Of a DNA stretch of 64,000 nt, positions 9,506 through 17,368 are shown piece by piece (within the stretch, counting starts at the first letter, position 1; the number at the start of each line of letters is the position of its first letter). Below the pieces are notes generated by a model. That model was given only the letters and a program-made list of their open reading frames with translations, ran no database searches and was not told the origin of the DNA. The translations under genes and the position numbers were made by a program. The stretch is from assembly GCF_001044255.1 (NCBI RefSeq), contig NZ_JYNX01000035.1, positions 111,795-175,794 of the forward strand, written 5' to 3'. Source of the DNA: Mycolicibacterium chubuense. Lineage in GTDB: Bacteria; Actinomycetota; Actinomycetes; Mycobacteriales; Mycobacteriaceae.

Positions 9506-10252
9506 GTGCTGCCGTCCGAGCTCTCGACCGCCCTCGAGGCCGCGGCCCGGGTGCCGCGACTGCTGATCACGTCCGACTTCGACGGCACGCTGTCCCCGAT
9601 CGTCAACAACCCCGCCGATGCGCGGCCCCTGCCCGACGCGGGCCGCGCGCTTGTCGCGCTGGCCGAGCTGCCGTCCACCGAGGTCGCGCTGATTTCCGGG
9701 CGTGCGCTGCGCGACCTGCGTGTGCTGTCGTCGATGCCCGACGCCGTCCACCTGGTCGGCAGCCACGGCGCCGAGTTCGACTCCGGGTTCTCCCACGACA
9801 TCGACACCGACCTGCTCGCGGCCATCACCGAGACGCTGAACGCGATCGCCGCCGACAAGGCGGGGGTGACGGTGGAGACCAAACCGGCGAGCGTGGCCCT
9901 GCACGTGCGCAACGCGTCGGACGACGACGGCGAGGCCGCGCTCGCCGCCGCCTGGGAGGCGGCCACCGGGTGGGATGCGCATGCGACGACGGGCAAGGCG
10001 GTGCTCGAGTTCGCGGTGATCTCCACCGACAAGGGCGAGGCGATCGACATCCTGCGGGCGGAGCACGACGCGTCGGCGGTGGTGTTCTTCGGCGACGACG
10101 TGACCGACGAGAAGGCGTTCCGCCGGCTGACCGACGCCGACGTCGGGGTGAAGGTCGGGCCCGGCGATACCGCGGCGACGCACCGGGTGTCCTCGCCCGA
10201 GGACGTCGCCGCCGCGCTGCAGTTCCTGCTTTCCGCGCGCGCGGGAGGTTAG
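9506..10252 (+). CDS. otsB: Trehalose-6-phosphate phosphatase (OtsB type)
   Basis: HAD-superfamily phosphatase that dephosphorylates trehalose 6-phosphate. The nucleophile motif is DFDGT at residues 24-28 and the acidic motif III is FFGDDVTDEKAF. SGRALRDLR and GSHGAEFD are typical of OtsB. At 248 residues it is a single-domain form, shorter than mycobacterial OtsB2 (about 390 residues, Rv3372), so it may be a second copy. The GTG start is 4 nt after kstR, suggesting read-through from kstR. Its stop overlaps the stop of the convergent LacI gene. Confidence 0.88.
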   Translation: MLPSELSTALEAAARVPRLLITSDFDGTLSPIVNNPADARPLPDAGRALVALAELPSTEVALISGRALRDLRVLSSMPDAVHLVGSHGAEFDSGFSHDIDTDLLAAITETLNAIAADKAGVTVETKPASVALHVRNASDDDGEAALAAAWEAATGWDAHATTGKAVLEFAVISTDKGEAIDILRAEHDASAVVFFGDDVTDEKAFRRLTDADVGVKVGPGDTAATHRVSSPEDVAAALQFLLSARAGG

Positions 10253-11349
10253 GCCGGCGGACCCGAGGTGCGCCCCCGCACCACCTCGGTGTCGAGCACC
10301 TCGACGACCAGCAGCCCCGACCGGGGCGGGCTGTGCAGCAATTCCCCTGCGCGCCTGCCTTTTTCGATGCTCGGCTGGCGCACGGTGGTCAGTCCCCGCG
10401 ACAGCGCTTCGGGCACCCCGTCGAAGCCGGTCACCGTCATCTGGCCGGGCACGTACACGCCGCGGGCGCGCAGCCGGTCCATCGCGGAGAGGGCGAGCAC
10501 GTCGGCGGTGCACATCAGCGCAGTGATGCGCGGATTGGCGTCCAACGCCACGTCGGCGCCGGCACCCCCGGACGTGGGCAGGTGCTCGTAGCTCTCCACC
10601 ACGGTCAGCGAATCCGGGTCGAGGCCGGCAGCGGCCATCGCGTCCCGCACACCGGCGATGCGTTCACTCTGGACGTGGAAGTCCGGGTTGCGGACCCGCT
10701 CGGGGTCCGCGAGCGCCGGTCCCGGGCCGCCGTGCGGCCAGTCGCGGCCCAGCCGCATGGTCAGCAGCCCGATCTCGCGGTGCCCCAGGTCGAGCACGTG
10801 CTCGGCCAGCGCGCGCATCGCGGCACGGTCGTCGATGCCGACCCGCGACGTCCCGGGCACATCCCTGGGCTGGTCGACGACCACCACGGGCAGATGCCGC
10901 TGGAGCACCACCGGCAGGTAGGGGTCGTCGTCGGAGGCCGAGTAGATCACGAACCCGTCGACGCCCGCGGCCAGCACGGCGGCCGAGCCGTCGCTCACGC
11001 TGCGGTTGGGCCCGACCGCGACCAGTAGCAGCCCCTGCCCGACGGCCTCGCACGATTCGGCCAGCCCGGCGACGAAGTCCAGCGCGGCGGGATCGCTGAA
11101 CGAATAGTTCAGCGGTTCGGTGATGATCAGACCCACCGCACCGGCCCTGCGGGTGCGCAGCGAGCGGGCCACCGGATCGGGGCCCGGATAGCCGAGCCGC
11201 TTGGCGGTGGACAGCACTCGCTCGCGCAGCTCGGCCGACAGCTGATCCGGCCGGTTGTAGGCGTTGGAGACGGTGGTGCGCGAGACCTTGAGTTCGGCAG
11301 CCAGAGAGGCCAGGGTCGCGCGCCGTCTCGGCGTCGGAGTCCTGGACAT
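10249..11349 (-). CDS. LacI family transcriptional regulator (Rv3575c position)
   Basis: 366 residues. The N-terminal LacI HTH is clear (TLASLAAELKVSRTTVSNAYNRPDQLSAELRERV, about 12-45), followed by a periplasmic-binding-protein-like sensor domain (AVGLIITEPLNY to the C-terminus). I chose the ATG at 11349, just before the HTH; in-frame ATGs at 11370 and 11376 are possible. The position next to kstR agrees with Rv3575c. It is divergent from the zinc transporter operon and convergent with otsB. The effector is not visible; a sugar or a nucleoside is usual in this family. Confidence 0.88.
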   Translation of the reverse strand: MSRTPTPRRRATLASLAAELKVSRTTVSNAYNRPDQLSAELRERVLSTAKRLGYPGPDPVARSLRTRRAGAVGLIITEPLNYSFSDPAALDFVAGLAESCEAVGQGLLLVAVGPNRSVSDGSAAVLAAGVDGFVIYSASDDDPYLPVVLQRHLPVVVVDQPRDVPGTSRVGIDDRAAMRALAEHVLDLGHREIGLLTMRLGRDWPHGGPGPALADPERVRNPDFHVQSERIAGVRDAMAAAGLDPDSLTVVESYEHLPTSGGAGADVALDANPRITALMCTADVLALSAMDRLRARGVYVPGQMTVTGFDGVPEALSRGLTTVRQPSIEKGRRAGELLHSPPRSGLLVVEVLDTEVVRGRTSGPPA

Positions 11350-11429
11350 GCTCTGTAGAGGGTAATTCATCCCCATCGCCCCGGCGCCGAGCACGCACCG
11401 GCACACATGCGCTACATTGGCGAAGTTAT

Positions 11430-11444
11430 TGGAAACGATTTTCA
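11430..11444. promoter_or_regulatory. Zur/Fur-type box before the zinc ABC operon
   Basis: TGGAAACGATTTTCA is an imperfect odd-centred inverted repeat (TGGAAA / TTTTCA around CGA) of the Zur/Fur kind in an AT-rich stretch. It is 19 nt upstream of the lipoprotein start at 11464. The shape and the zinc-type transporter downstream suggest Zur. LacI-family sites are even-centred on CG and this one fits that poorly. Confidence 0.55.
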
Positions 11445-11463
11445 TTTGTATCAGGAGTTGCGC

Positions 11464-12372
11464 ATGCGAGCCCTCGCCGCCCTGCCCGCCATGGCCGTGG
11501 CCGCCGTGCTGACGGTCGCCGTGGCCGGCTGTTCCCAGCAGCAGCCGAACACCGAGCACGGCACCGCCAACGTGGTCGCCTCCACCGACGTGTGGGGCAG
11601 CGTCGCCGCCGCCGTCGTCGGCGACCACGCGACCGTCAAGTCCATCGTGAGCGGGACCGTCGCCGACCCGCACTCCTTCGAGGCCAGCCCGTCCGACGTC
11701 GCCGAGATCGCCGACGCCTCACTGGTCGTCTACAACGGCGACCACTACGACCACTGGATCGACGACGTCCTGCAGAACTCGCACGACATCCCGACCGTCG
11801 ACGCGTCGTCGCTCTCGCCGACCCAGCCACCGCCCAACGAGCACGTCTTCTACGACCTGCCCACCGTCAAGGCCGTCGCCGACCGCATCGCCGAGACCCT
11901 CGGGCAGTCCGATGCCGAGCACGCCGCCGATTACACGGCCAACGCGCAGAAGTTCGGCGACGCGCTGGACACGCTCACCCTCGCGCAGCACGGCATCGGC
12001 GAAGCCCACCCCGGCGCCTCGGTGGTCTCCACCGAACCCGTCGCGTACTACGCCCTGCGCAACGCCGGCATCGCCGACAAGACGCCGCCGTCGTTCGCGA
12101 ACGCGGTCGAGGAGGGCGGCGACCCGTCGCCCGGCGATCTGGCCGCCGTGCTGGACCTGATCAACAACCGGCAGGTGTCGGCGATCGTCGTGAACACCCA
12201 GACCGAGGGCCCGGTCAGCAAGCAGCTGGCCGACGCGGCGCGACAGGCCGTGCTGCCCGTCATCTCGGTCACCGAGACGCTGCCCGACGGCATGGACTAC
12301 CTGCAGTGGCAGCGCAAGACCGTCGACGAGATCGCGGCCGCGCTGGACAGTCCGCCGCCACCGAGCCGATAG
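11464..12372 (+). CDS. Zinc/metal ABC transporter substrate-binding lipoprotein
   Basis: Captures Zn2+ (or Mn2+) outside the membrane for the permease at 13202. The 302-residue protein has a lipoprotein signal with lipobox AVAGC (Cys23), then a cluster A-I (TroA/ZnuA) fold. Candidate metal ligands are His67-type DPHSFEASPSD, the acidic/His stretch GDHYDHWIDD, and the later EHVFYDLPTVKAVA and STEPVAYY segments. The long His-rich loop of Gram-negative ZnuA is missing. The ATG at 11464 has AGGAG 6 nt before it. A Zur-like box overlaps the promoter, so zinc limitation should induce the operon. Confidence 0.9.
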   Translation: MRALAALPAMAVAAVLTVAVAGCSQQQPNTEHGTANVVASTDVWGSVAAAVVGDHATVKSIVSGTVADPHSFEASPSDVAEIADASLVVYNGDHYDHWIDDVLQNSHDIPTVDASSLSPTQPPPNEHVFYDLPTVKAVADRIAETLGQSDAEHAADYTANAQKFGDALDTLTLAQHGIGEAHPGASVVSTEPVAYYALRNAGIADKTPPSFANAVEEGGDPSPGDLAAVLDLINNRQVSAIVVNTQTEGPVSKQLADAARQAVLPVISVTETLPDGMDYLQWQRKTVDEIAAALDSPPPPSR

Positions 12373-12381
12373 TCACCGTCT

Positions 12382-13209
12382 GTGCCCACCGACGACCTCG
12401 TAGAACTGCGCCACGCGCGGCTCGCCTTCGGCGACCGCGTGCTGTGGGACGACCTGGACCTCACGGTGCGCGCCGGCGAGTTCATCGCCATCCTCGGACC
12501 CAACGGCACCGGCAAGACGTCGCTGCTCAAGGTGCTGCTGGGGCAGGTTCCCCTCAGCGCGGGCGACGTGCGGATCGCCGGCGAGCCCGTCACGACCGGC
12601 AGCCGGAAGATCGGCTACGTCCCCCAGCACCGGTCGATGGACCGCGGGCTGTCGCTGCGCGCCTCGGATCTGGTGGCGCTCGGCTACGACGGGCACCAGT
12701 GGGGCTTCGCCGGCTGGAGCCCCGCCGCGCGGCGGGCCAAGCGTGAGGCGGTGCGCCAGGCGCTGGCCCAGGTCAACGGCACCGACTTGGCGCACGCGTC
12801 GGTCGGCGTGATGTCCGGCGGCGAACTGCAACGCATCCGGGTGGCCCAGGCTCTGGTGACCGATCCCGTGCTGCTGCTGTGCGACGAACCGCTGCTGAAT
12901 CTCGATCCCGCCAACGCGGGCCTGGTCTCCGCGCTGATCGACCGGCGTCGCCGCGACGCCGGCACCGCGGTTCTGTTCGTCACCCACGAGGTCGACCCCG
13001 TGCTGCCGTACGTGGACCGGGTGATCTACCTCGTCGACGGCCGGTTCCGTGTCGGCACCGTCGCCGAGGTGATGACATCGGCGACGCTGTCGGAGCTCTA
13101 CGGCGCCGAGATCGAGGTGCTCGAAGTGGGCGGGCGCTTCATCGTCATCGGGGAACACAGCCAGTACCAGCACGACCACTGCGAGGGCCGAGGGCACGCC
13201 CATGAATGA
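12382..13209 (+). CDS. Zinc/metal ABC transporter ATP-binding protein
   Basis: ATPase that powers the importer. The 275 residues have Walker A GPNGTGKTS, the signature MSGGELQRIRVAQAL, Walker B LLLCDEPLLNLD and the switch His in FVTHEVD. The C-terminal tail ends His-rich (HSQYQHDHCEGRGHAHE), which may bind metal or act as a sensor. GTG start 9 nt after the lipoprotein gene. The 3' end overlaps the permease start by 8 nt, indicating coupled translation. Confidence 0.92.
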   Translation: MPTDDLVELRHARLAFGDRVLWDDLDLTVRAGEFIAILGPNGTGKTSLLKVLLGQVPLSAGDVRIAGEPVTTGSRKIGYVPQHRSMDRGLSLRASDLVALGYDGHQWGFAGWSPAARRAKREAVRQALAQVNGTDLAHASVGVMSGGELQRIRVAQALVTDPVLLLCDEPLLNLDPANAGLVSALIDRRRRDAGTAVLFVTHEVDPVLPYVDRVIYLVDGRFRVGTVAEVMTSATLSELYGAEIEVLEVGGRFIVIGEHSQYQHDHCEGRGHAHE

Positions 13210-14050
13210 CAAGCTCTCCGACGTCGTCTCCCACTTCTTCGACTTCGGCGCCACCGCCGACCTGCTCAGCCGCGACTTCGTCCAGCAGGCGCTGCTCGCC
13301 TCGGCGCTGCTGGCGCTGGTGTCCGGCATCGTCGGGCCGCTGATCGTCATGCGGCAGATGTCCTTCGCGGTGCACGGCTCCAGCGAACTGTCGCTGACCG
13401 GCGCGGCCTTCGCGCTGCTGGCCGGCTTCAACATCGGCATCGGCGCGCTGCTGGGATCGGCGCTGGCGGCCGTGCTGTTCGGCATCCTCGGCCAGCGGGC
13501 CCGCGAACGCGACTCCGCGATCGGCGTGGTGCTGGCCTTCGGCCTGGGTCTGGCCGTGCTGTTCATCCACCTCTACCCCGGCCGCACCGGCACCAGCTTC
13601 GCGCTGCTGACCGGCCAGATCGTCGGCGTCGGATACTCCGGGCTGGCGCTGCTGACCGTGGTGGCCGTCGTCGTCATCGCCGTGCTCGCGGTGTCCTACC
13701 GGCCCCTGCTGTTCGCGACCGTCGACCCCGAGGTGGCCGCGGGCCGCGGCGTCCCGGTGCGCGGGCTGGGCATCGTGTTCGCCGCGCTGGTGGGCGTCAC
13801 CGCCGCCCAGGGCGTGCAGATCGTCGGGGCGCTGCTGGTGATGTCGCTGCTGATCACGCCGGCGGCCGCGGCGGCGCGGGTGTTCACCTCGCCGGTCAAG
13901 GCGATGGGCGCCTCGGTGCTGTTCGCCGAGACAGCCGCCATCGGCGGCCTGGTGCTGTCCCTGGCCCCCGGCGTGCCGGTGTCGGTGTTCGTCACGACGA
14001 TCTCGTTCGCGATCTTCCTGGTCTGCTGGCTGGTCGGCAGCCGCCGTTAG
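13202..14050 (+). CDS. Zinc/metal ABC transporter permease (ABC-3 family)
   Basis: Membrane component of the importer, 282 residues with about eight hydrophobic segments. IVGPLIVMRQMSFAVHGSSELSLTGAAFALLAG is the family hallmark near the N-terminus, and GVQIVGALLVMSLLITPAAAAARV is the C-terminal ABC-3 signature. Its ATG lies inside the end of the ATPase gene. Followed after 10 nt by pxpA, so that gene may share the transcript. Confidence 0.92.
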   Translation: MNDKLSDVVSHFFDFGATADLLSRDFVQQALLASALLALVSGIVGPLIVMRQMSFAVHGSSELSLTGAAFALLAGFNIGIGALLGSALAAVLFGILGQRARERDSAIGVVLAFGLGLAVLFIHLYPGRTGTSFALLTGQIVGVGYSGLALLTVVAVVVIAVLAVSYRPLLFATVDPEVAAGRGVPVRGLGIVFAALVGVTAAQGVQIVGALLVMSLLITPAAAAARVFTSPVKAMGASVLFAETAAIGGLVLSLAPGVPVSVFVTTISFAIFLVCWLVGSRR

Positions 14051-14060
14051 GCTGGTCGTC

Positions 14061-14825
14061 GTGGCCACCCGCACGGTCGACCTGAACGCCGATCTCGGCG
14101 AGGGCTTCGGGGTGTGGCAACTCGGCGACGACGACGCGATGCTGGGCATCGTCACCAGCGCCAACGTCGCCTGCGGCTTCCACGCCGGGGACTCGGCGAC
14201 GCTGGCGCGCACCTGCAGGCTCGCCGCCGAACGCGGCGTGCGGATCGGCGCCCAGGTCAGCTACCGCGACTTCGCCGGCTTCGGCCGCCGGTTCATCGAC
14301 GTGCCGCCCGAGGAACTGGCCGCCGACGTGATGTACCAGATCGGTGCCCTGTCCGCTCTCGCCAAGGCCGCCGGGTCGACGGTGTCCTATGTCAAGCCGC
14401 ACGGCGCCCTCTACAACGCGGTGGTCACGCACCGCGATCAGGCCCGCGCGGTGGCCGAGGCGGTGCATGCGGTGGACCCGGAGCTCCCGCTGCTCGGCCT
14501 CGCCGGCTCGGTGCTGTTCGACGCGGCGGCCGAGCTCGGGCTGCGCACGGTCGCCGAGGCGTTCGCCGACCGGTCCTACCGGCCCGACGGGCAGCTGGTG
14601 TCGCGGCGGGAACGCAACGCGGTGCTGAGCGATCCCGACGAGATCGCCGAGCGGGTGATCTCGATGGTCACCGCGGGCCGGGTGGCGGCGGTGGACGGTT
14701 CGACGATCCCGATCACCGTGGAATCGGTGTGCGTGCACGGCGATTCCGAGGGTGCGGTGCGGATCGCCACCGCGGTGCGGACCCGGCTGCTGGCCGAGGG
14801 TGTCGACCTCTCGCCGTTCAGCTGA
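14061..14825 (+). CDS. pxpA: 5-oxoprolinase subunit A (LamB/YcsF family)
   Basis: PxpA takes part, with PxpB and PxpC, in ATP-dependent conversion of 5-oxoproline to glutamate. The 254 residues carry the YcsF hallmarks DLNADLGEGFG (7-17), NVACGFHAGD and YVKPHGALYN. No pxpB or pxpC gene is found in this window, so it must work with partners encoded elsewhere or otherwise. GTG start 10 nt after the zinc permease. The 3' end overlaps the stop of the convergent ArsR gene by 8 nt. Confidence 0.9.
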   Translation: MATRTVDLNADLGEGFGVWQLGDDDAMLGIVTSANVACGFHAGDSATLARTCRLAAERGVRIGAQVSYRDFAGFGRRFIDVPPEELAADVMYQIGALSALAKAAGSTVSYVKPHGALYNAVVTHRDQARAVAEAVHAVDPELPLLGLAGSVLFDAAAELGLRTVAEAFADRSYRPDGQLVSRRERNAVLSDPDEIAERVISMVTAGRVAAVDGSTIPITVESVCVHGDSEGAVRIATAVRTRLLAEGVDLSPFS

Positions 14826-15138
14826 CCGGGGCGCCGGCGTCGCGGTTCGCGCAGGAAACCACGCTGCCCAGCAGCCCCGGCAGGGCCGTCTCCACCTCGT
14901 CGACGCGCAGCCGCTGGAACGTCAGCCCGTCGATCACCAGGCGCTCGGTCACGCCGGCCTCGCGCAGGATCTTGAAGTGGTGGGTGGCCGTCGACTTGTT
15001 GATGCCGTCGTAGAGCGCCCCGCACTGCAGCGGCCCGCCGGCGTTGTGCAGCCGTCGCACGATCTCCAGTCGGACCGGATCGTGCAGCGCTGCCAGCACC
15101 TGCTGCACCCGGGCGACCGGGTGCGCGTCGTCGGCCAT
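14818..15138 (-). CDS. ArsR-type winged-helix regulator
   Basis: 106 residues, almost entirely the winged helix: LAALHDPVRLEIVRRL, recognition helix region INKSTATHHFKILREAGV, wing ERLVIDGLTFQRLR. The paired-cysteine metal box of ArsR/SmtB metal sensors is absent, so it probably senses an organic ligand. ATG at 15138 with AAGGA 7 nt upstream. It is divergent from an MFS exporter, with two identical-type operators between them; a self-regulated efflux pair is the simplest reading. Confidence 0.88.
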   Translation of the reverse strand: MADDAHPVARVQQVLAALHDPVRLEIVRRLHNAGGPLQCGALYDGINKSTATHHFKILREAGVTERLVIDGLTFQRLRVDEVETALPGLLGSVVSCANRDAGAPVS

Positions 15139-15157
15139 GAGTGTCCTTCACCACGCG

Positions 15158-15179
15158 GGGTTTGATGATCGTCGAACCC
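15158..15179. promoter_or_regulatory. Operator O1 of the ArsR/MFS pair
   Basis: GGGTTTGA (15158-15165), 6-nt spacer, TCGAACCC (15172-15179): an inverted repeat with one mismatch. The same architecture recurs at 15195-15215, so both are probably sites of the adjacent ArsR protein. Confidence 0.7.
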
Positions 15180-15194
15180 AGCGTACGCTCGATC

Positions 15195-15215
15195 GGGTTC
15201 GATGTCTGTCAAACC
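15195..15215. promoter_or_regulatory. Operator O2 of the ArsR/MFS pair
   Basis: GGGTTCGA (15195-15202), 6-nt spacer, TCAAACC (15209-15215), the same half-sites and spacing as O1. The centres of O1 and O2 are about 37 bp apart. O2 covers an in-frame ATG at 15202, arguing that the MFS gene really starts at 15241. Confidence 0.7.
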
Positions 15216-15240
15216 GTATCGACCGGAAGTGGGGCACCCG

Positions 15241-16443
15241 ATGGTGGCGATCGACCGTCCGATCAGCGAGACGCAGCGTTGGGCCTACCCGCTGCTGCTC
15301 GTCCTGAGCGGCGTCGCGCTCGGGGTATCGGGGCTGCCCGCGCCGCTGTACGGCATCTACGAGTCGGACTGGCACCTCTCGCCGCTGGCCACCACGATCG
15401 TGTTCGCCGTCTACGCCGTCGCCGCGCTCGCCGCGGTGCTGGTGTCGGGCCGGATCTCCGACGTGGTGGGCCGCAAACCGGTGCTCGTCGGCGCCCTGAT
15501 CGCGCTGCTGGTCGGGCTGGGGGTCTTCCTCATCGCCGACAACATGGCGCTGCTACTGCTCGCCCGCACCATCCACGGCGCGGCCGTCGGCTCGATCGTC
15601 GTCGCCGGCGCGGCGGCCCTGCTGGACCTGCGCCCCGACCACGGCGTGCGCTCGGGTCAGCTCTCCGGCGTCAGCTTCAACGTCGGGATGACCGTCGCCA
15701 TCCTGGGCTCCGCGCTGCTCGCCCAGTACGCACCACACCCGCTGCGCACGCCGTACGCGGTGGTCGCCGTGATCTGCCTGATCGTCGGGATCGGGGTGCT
15801 CGCCCTGCGCGAGCCGCACACCGCACGCGCCGAGGGTCCGATCCGCATCGCCAAACCCGCTGTGCCGCAAGAGATCCGGTCAGACTTCTGGTTCTCCGCG
15901 CTCGGCGCGATGGCGTCCTGGTCGGTGCTCGGCGTGCTGCTGTCGCTGTACCCGTCGCTGGCCGCGCGGCAGACCCACATCGACAACCTCGTCTTCGGCG
16001 GCGCCGTCGTCGGCACCACCGCGTTCGCCGCAGCGCTGGCCCAGCTGGCCGCGACCCGGCTGCCCGCCAAGTACTCCGCGATCATCGGCGACGTCGGAAT
16101 GGCCGTGTCGCTGCTGCTGACCATCCCGGTGCTGCTCACCCACCAGCCGCAGCTGGTGTTCGTGGCCGCTGCGCTACTGGGCGCGACGTTCGGGCTCGGC
16201 TTCGGCGGCTCGCTGCGCCACCTGTCCGATGTCGTGCCCGCCGGCCGCCGCGGCGAGACGATGTCGGCGTTCTACCTGCTGGCCTACACCGCGATGGCGG
16301 TGCCCACGCTGGTCGCGGGCTGGGCGGCCACGCAGTGGGACCTGGCGTCGGTGTTCCCGTGGTTCGCCGGCGCGGTCGCCGCCGCCTGCCTCGGCGCGGC
16401 CGTCGCAGGGCTGCGTGGCGTCCGGGCGGCGCGCACACCCTAG
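15241..16443 (+). CDS. MFS transporter (drug/metabolite exporter type)
   Basis: A 400-residue major facilitator with about 12 membrane segments. The typical A-loop between helices 2 and 3 is present (VSGRISDVVGRKPVLVGA), and the second half starts near SDFWFSALGAMASW. Start: ATG at 15241, with GGAAG 11 nt upstream. An ATG at 15202 is in frame but lies inside operator O2. Divergent from the ArsR-type regulator, which probably represses it. The substrate cannot be read from sequence. Confidence 0.88.
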   Translation: MVAIDRPISETQRWAYPLLLVLSGVALGVSGLPAPLYGIYESDWHLSPLATTIVFAVYAVAALAAVLVSGRISDVVGRKPVLVGALIALLVGLGVFLIADNMALLLLARTIHGAAVGSIVVAGAAALLDLRPDHGVRSGQLSGVSFNVGMTVAILGSALLAQYAPHPLRTPYAVVAVICLIVGIGVLALREPHTARAEGPIRIAKPAVPQEIRSDFWFSALGAMASWSVLGVLLSLYPSLAARQTHIDNLVFGGAVVGTTAFAAALAQLAATRLPAKYSAIIGDVGMAVSLLLTIPVLLTHQPQLVFVAAALLGATFGLGFGGSLRHLSDVVPAGRRGETMSAFYLLAYTAMAVPTLVAGWAATQWDLASVFPWFAGAVAAACLGAAVAGLRGVRAARTP

Positions 16444-16453
16444 GGTGGCCGTC

Positions 16454-17368
16454 ATGCGTTTGAGGCTCGGCCGTCCCGATCTCGCCGCCTACGCCCGCCG
16501 GTTCGACGTGCCCGCCGCGGCCGCGACGACCCCGGTAACGGTGACGTGGGCCGGCGTCACGACGCTGCTGATCGACGACGGCGACTCCGCGGTGATGACC
16601 GACGGGTTCTTCTCCCGGCCGGGCCTGCTCACCGTCGCGTCCCGTCCGCTGCGCCCGTCGCTGCCCCGAATCCAGCACGCCCTGAACCGGCTCGGCGTCG
16701 AGCGTCTCGACGCGGTCACCCCGGTGCACACCCACTTCGACCACGCGATGGACTCGGCCGTCGTCGCCGGCCGCACCGGGGCGCGACTCATCGGCGGTGC
16801 GTCGGCCGCGCAGGTCGGACGTGGCGCCGACCTGGACCGCGTCGACGTCGTCACGCCGGGCGAACCGATCACGGCCGGGGCGTACGACATCACGCTGATC
16901 GAAGGGCACCACTGCCCGCCCGATCGCTTCCCCGGACAGATCACCGCGCCGGTGCGGCCACCGGCGCGGGCGTCGGTGTACCGCTGCGGCGAGGCCTGGT
17001 CCACGTTGGTCACCCACCGGCCCAGCGGCCGCACGCTGCTGATCGTCGGCAGCGCCGGCTATGTGCGCGGCGCGCTGCGCGGCCGCACCGCGGACGTGGC
17101 CTACCTCGGCGTCGGGCAACTCGGGCTGCAGCCGGAGAGCTACCTCGTCGAGTACTGGACCGAGACCGTGCGCACGGTCGGGGCGCGCCGGGTGGTGCTC
17201 ATCCACTGGGACGACTTCTTCCGCCCCCTCGACCAGCCGCTGCGCGCGTTGCCGTTCGCCGCCGACGACCTCGACGCCTCGATGCGGGTGCTCAGCCGGC
17301 TGGCGGCCGAGGACGGCGTCGATCTGCACCTGCCGACCCTCTGGCAGCGCGCCGATCCATGGAACTGA
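16454..17368 (+). CDS. MBL-fold metallo-hydrolase (Rv3577 position)
   Basis: 304 residues with the metallo-beta-lactamase zinc motif HTHFDH at 92-97, later DFFRPL and IHWDDF segments in the place of the remaining metal ligands, and no signal peptide visible. It matches the gene upstream of arsB2 in M. tuberculosis (Rv3577). The substrate is unknown. The ATG at 16454 lies 10 nt after the MFS gene and the stop overlaps the arsB2-like start by 10 nt, so the two downstream genes are coupled. Confidence 0.87.
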   Translation: MRLRLGRPDLAAYARRFDVPAAAATTPVTVTWAGVTTLLIDDGDSAVMTDGFFSRPGLLTVASRPLRPSLPRIQHALNRLGVERLDAVTPVHTHFDHAMDSAVVAGRTGARLIGGASAAQVGRGADLDRVDVVTPGEPITAGAYDITLIEGHHCPPDRFPGQITAPVRPPARASVYRCGEAWSTLVTHRPSGRTLLIVGSAGYVRGALRGRTADVAYLGVGQLGLQPESYLVEYWTETVRTVGARRVVLIHWDDFFRPLDQPLRALPFAADDLDASMRVLSRLAAEDGVDLHLPTLWQRADPWN

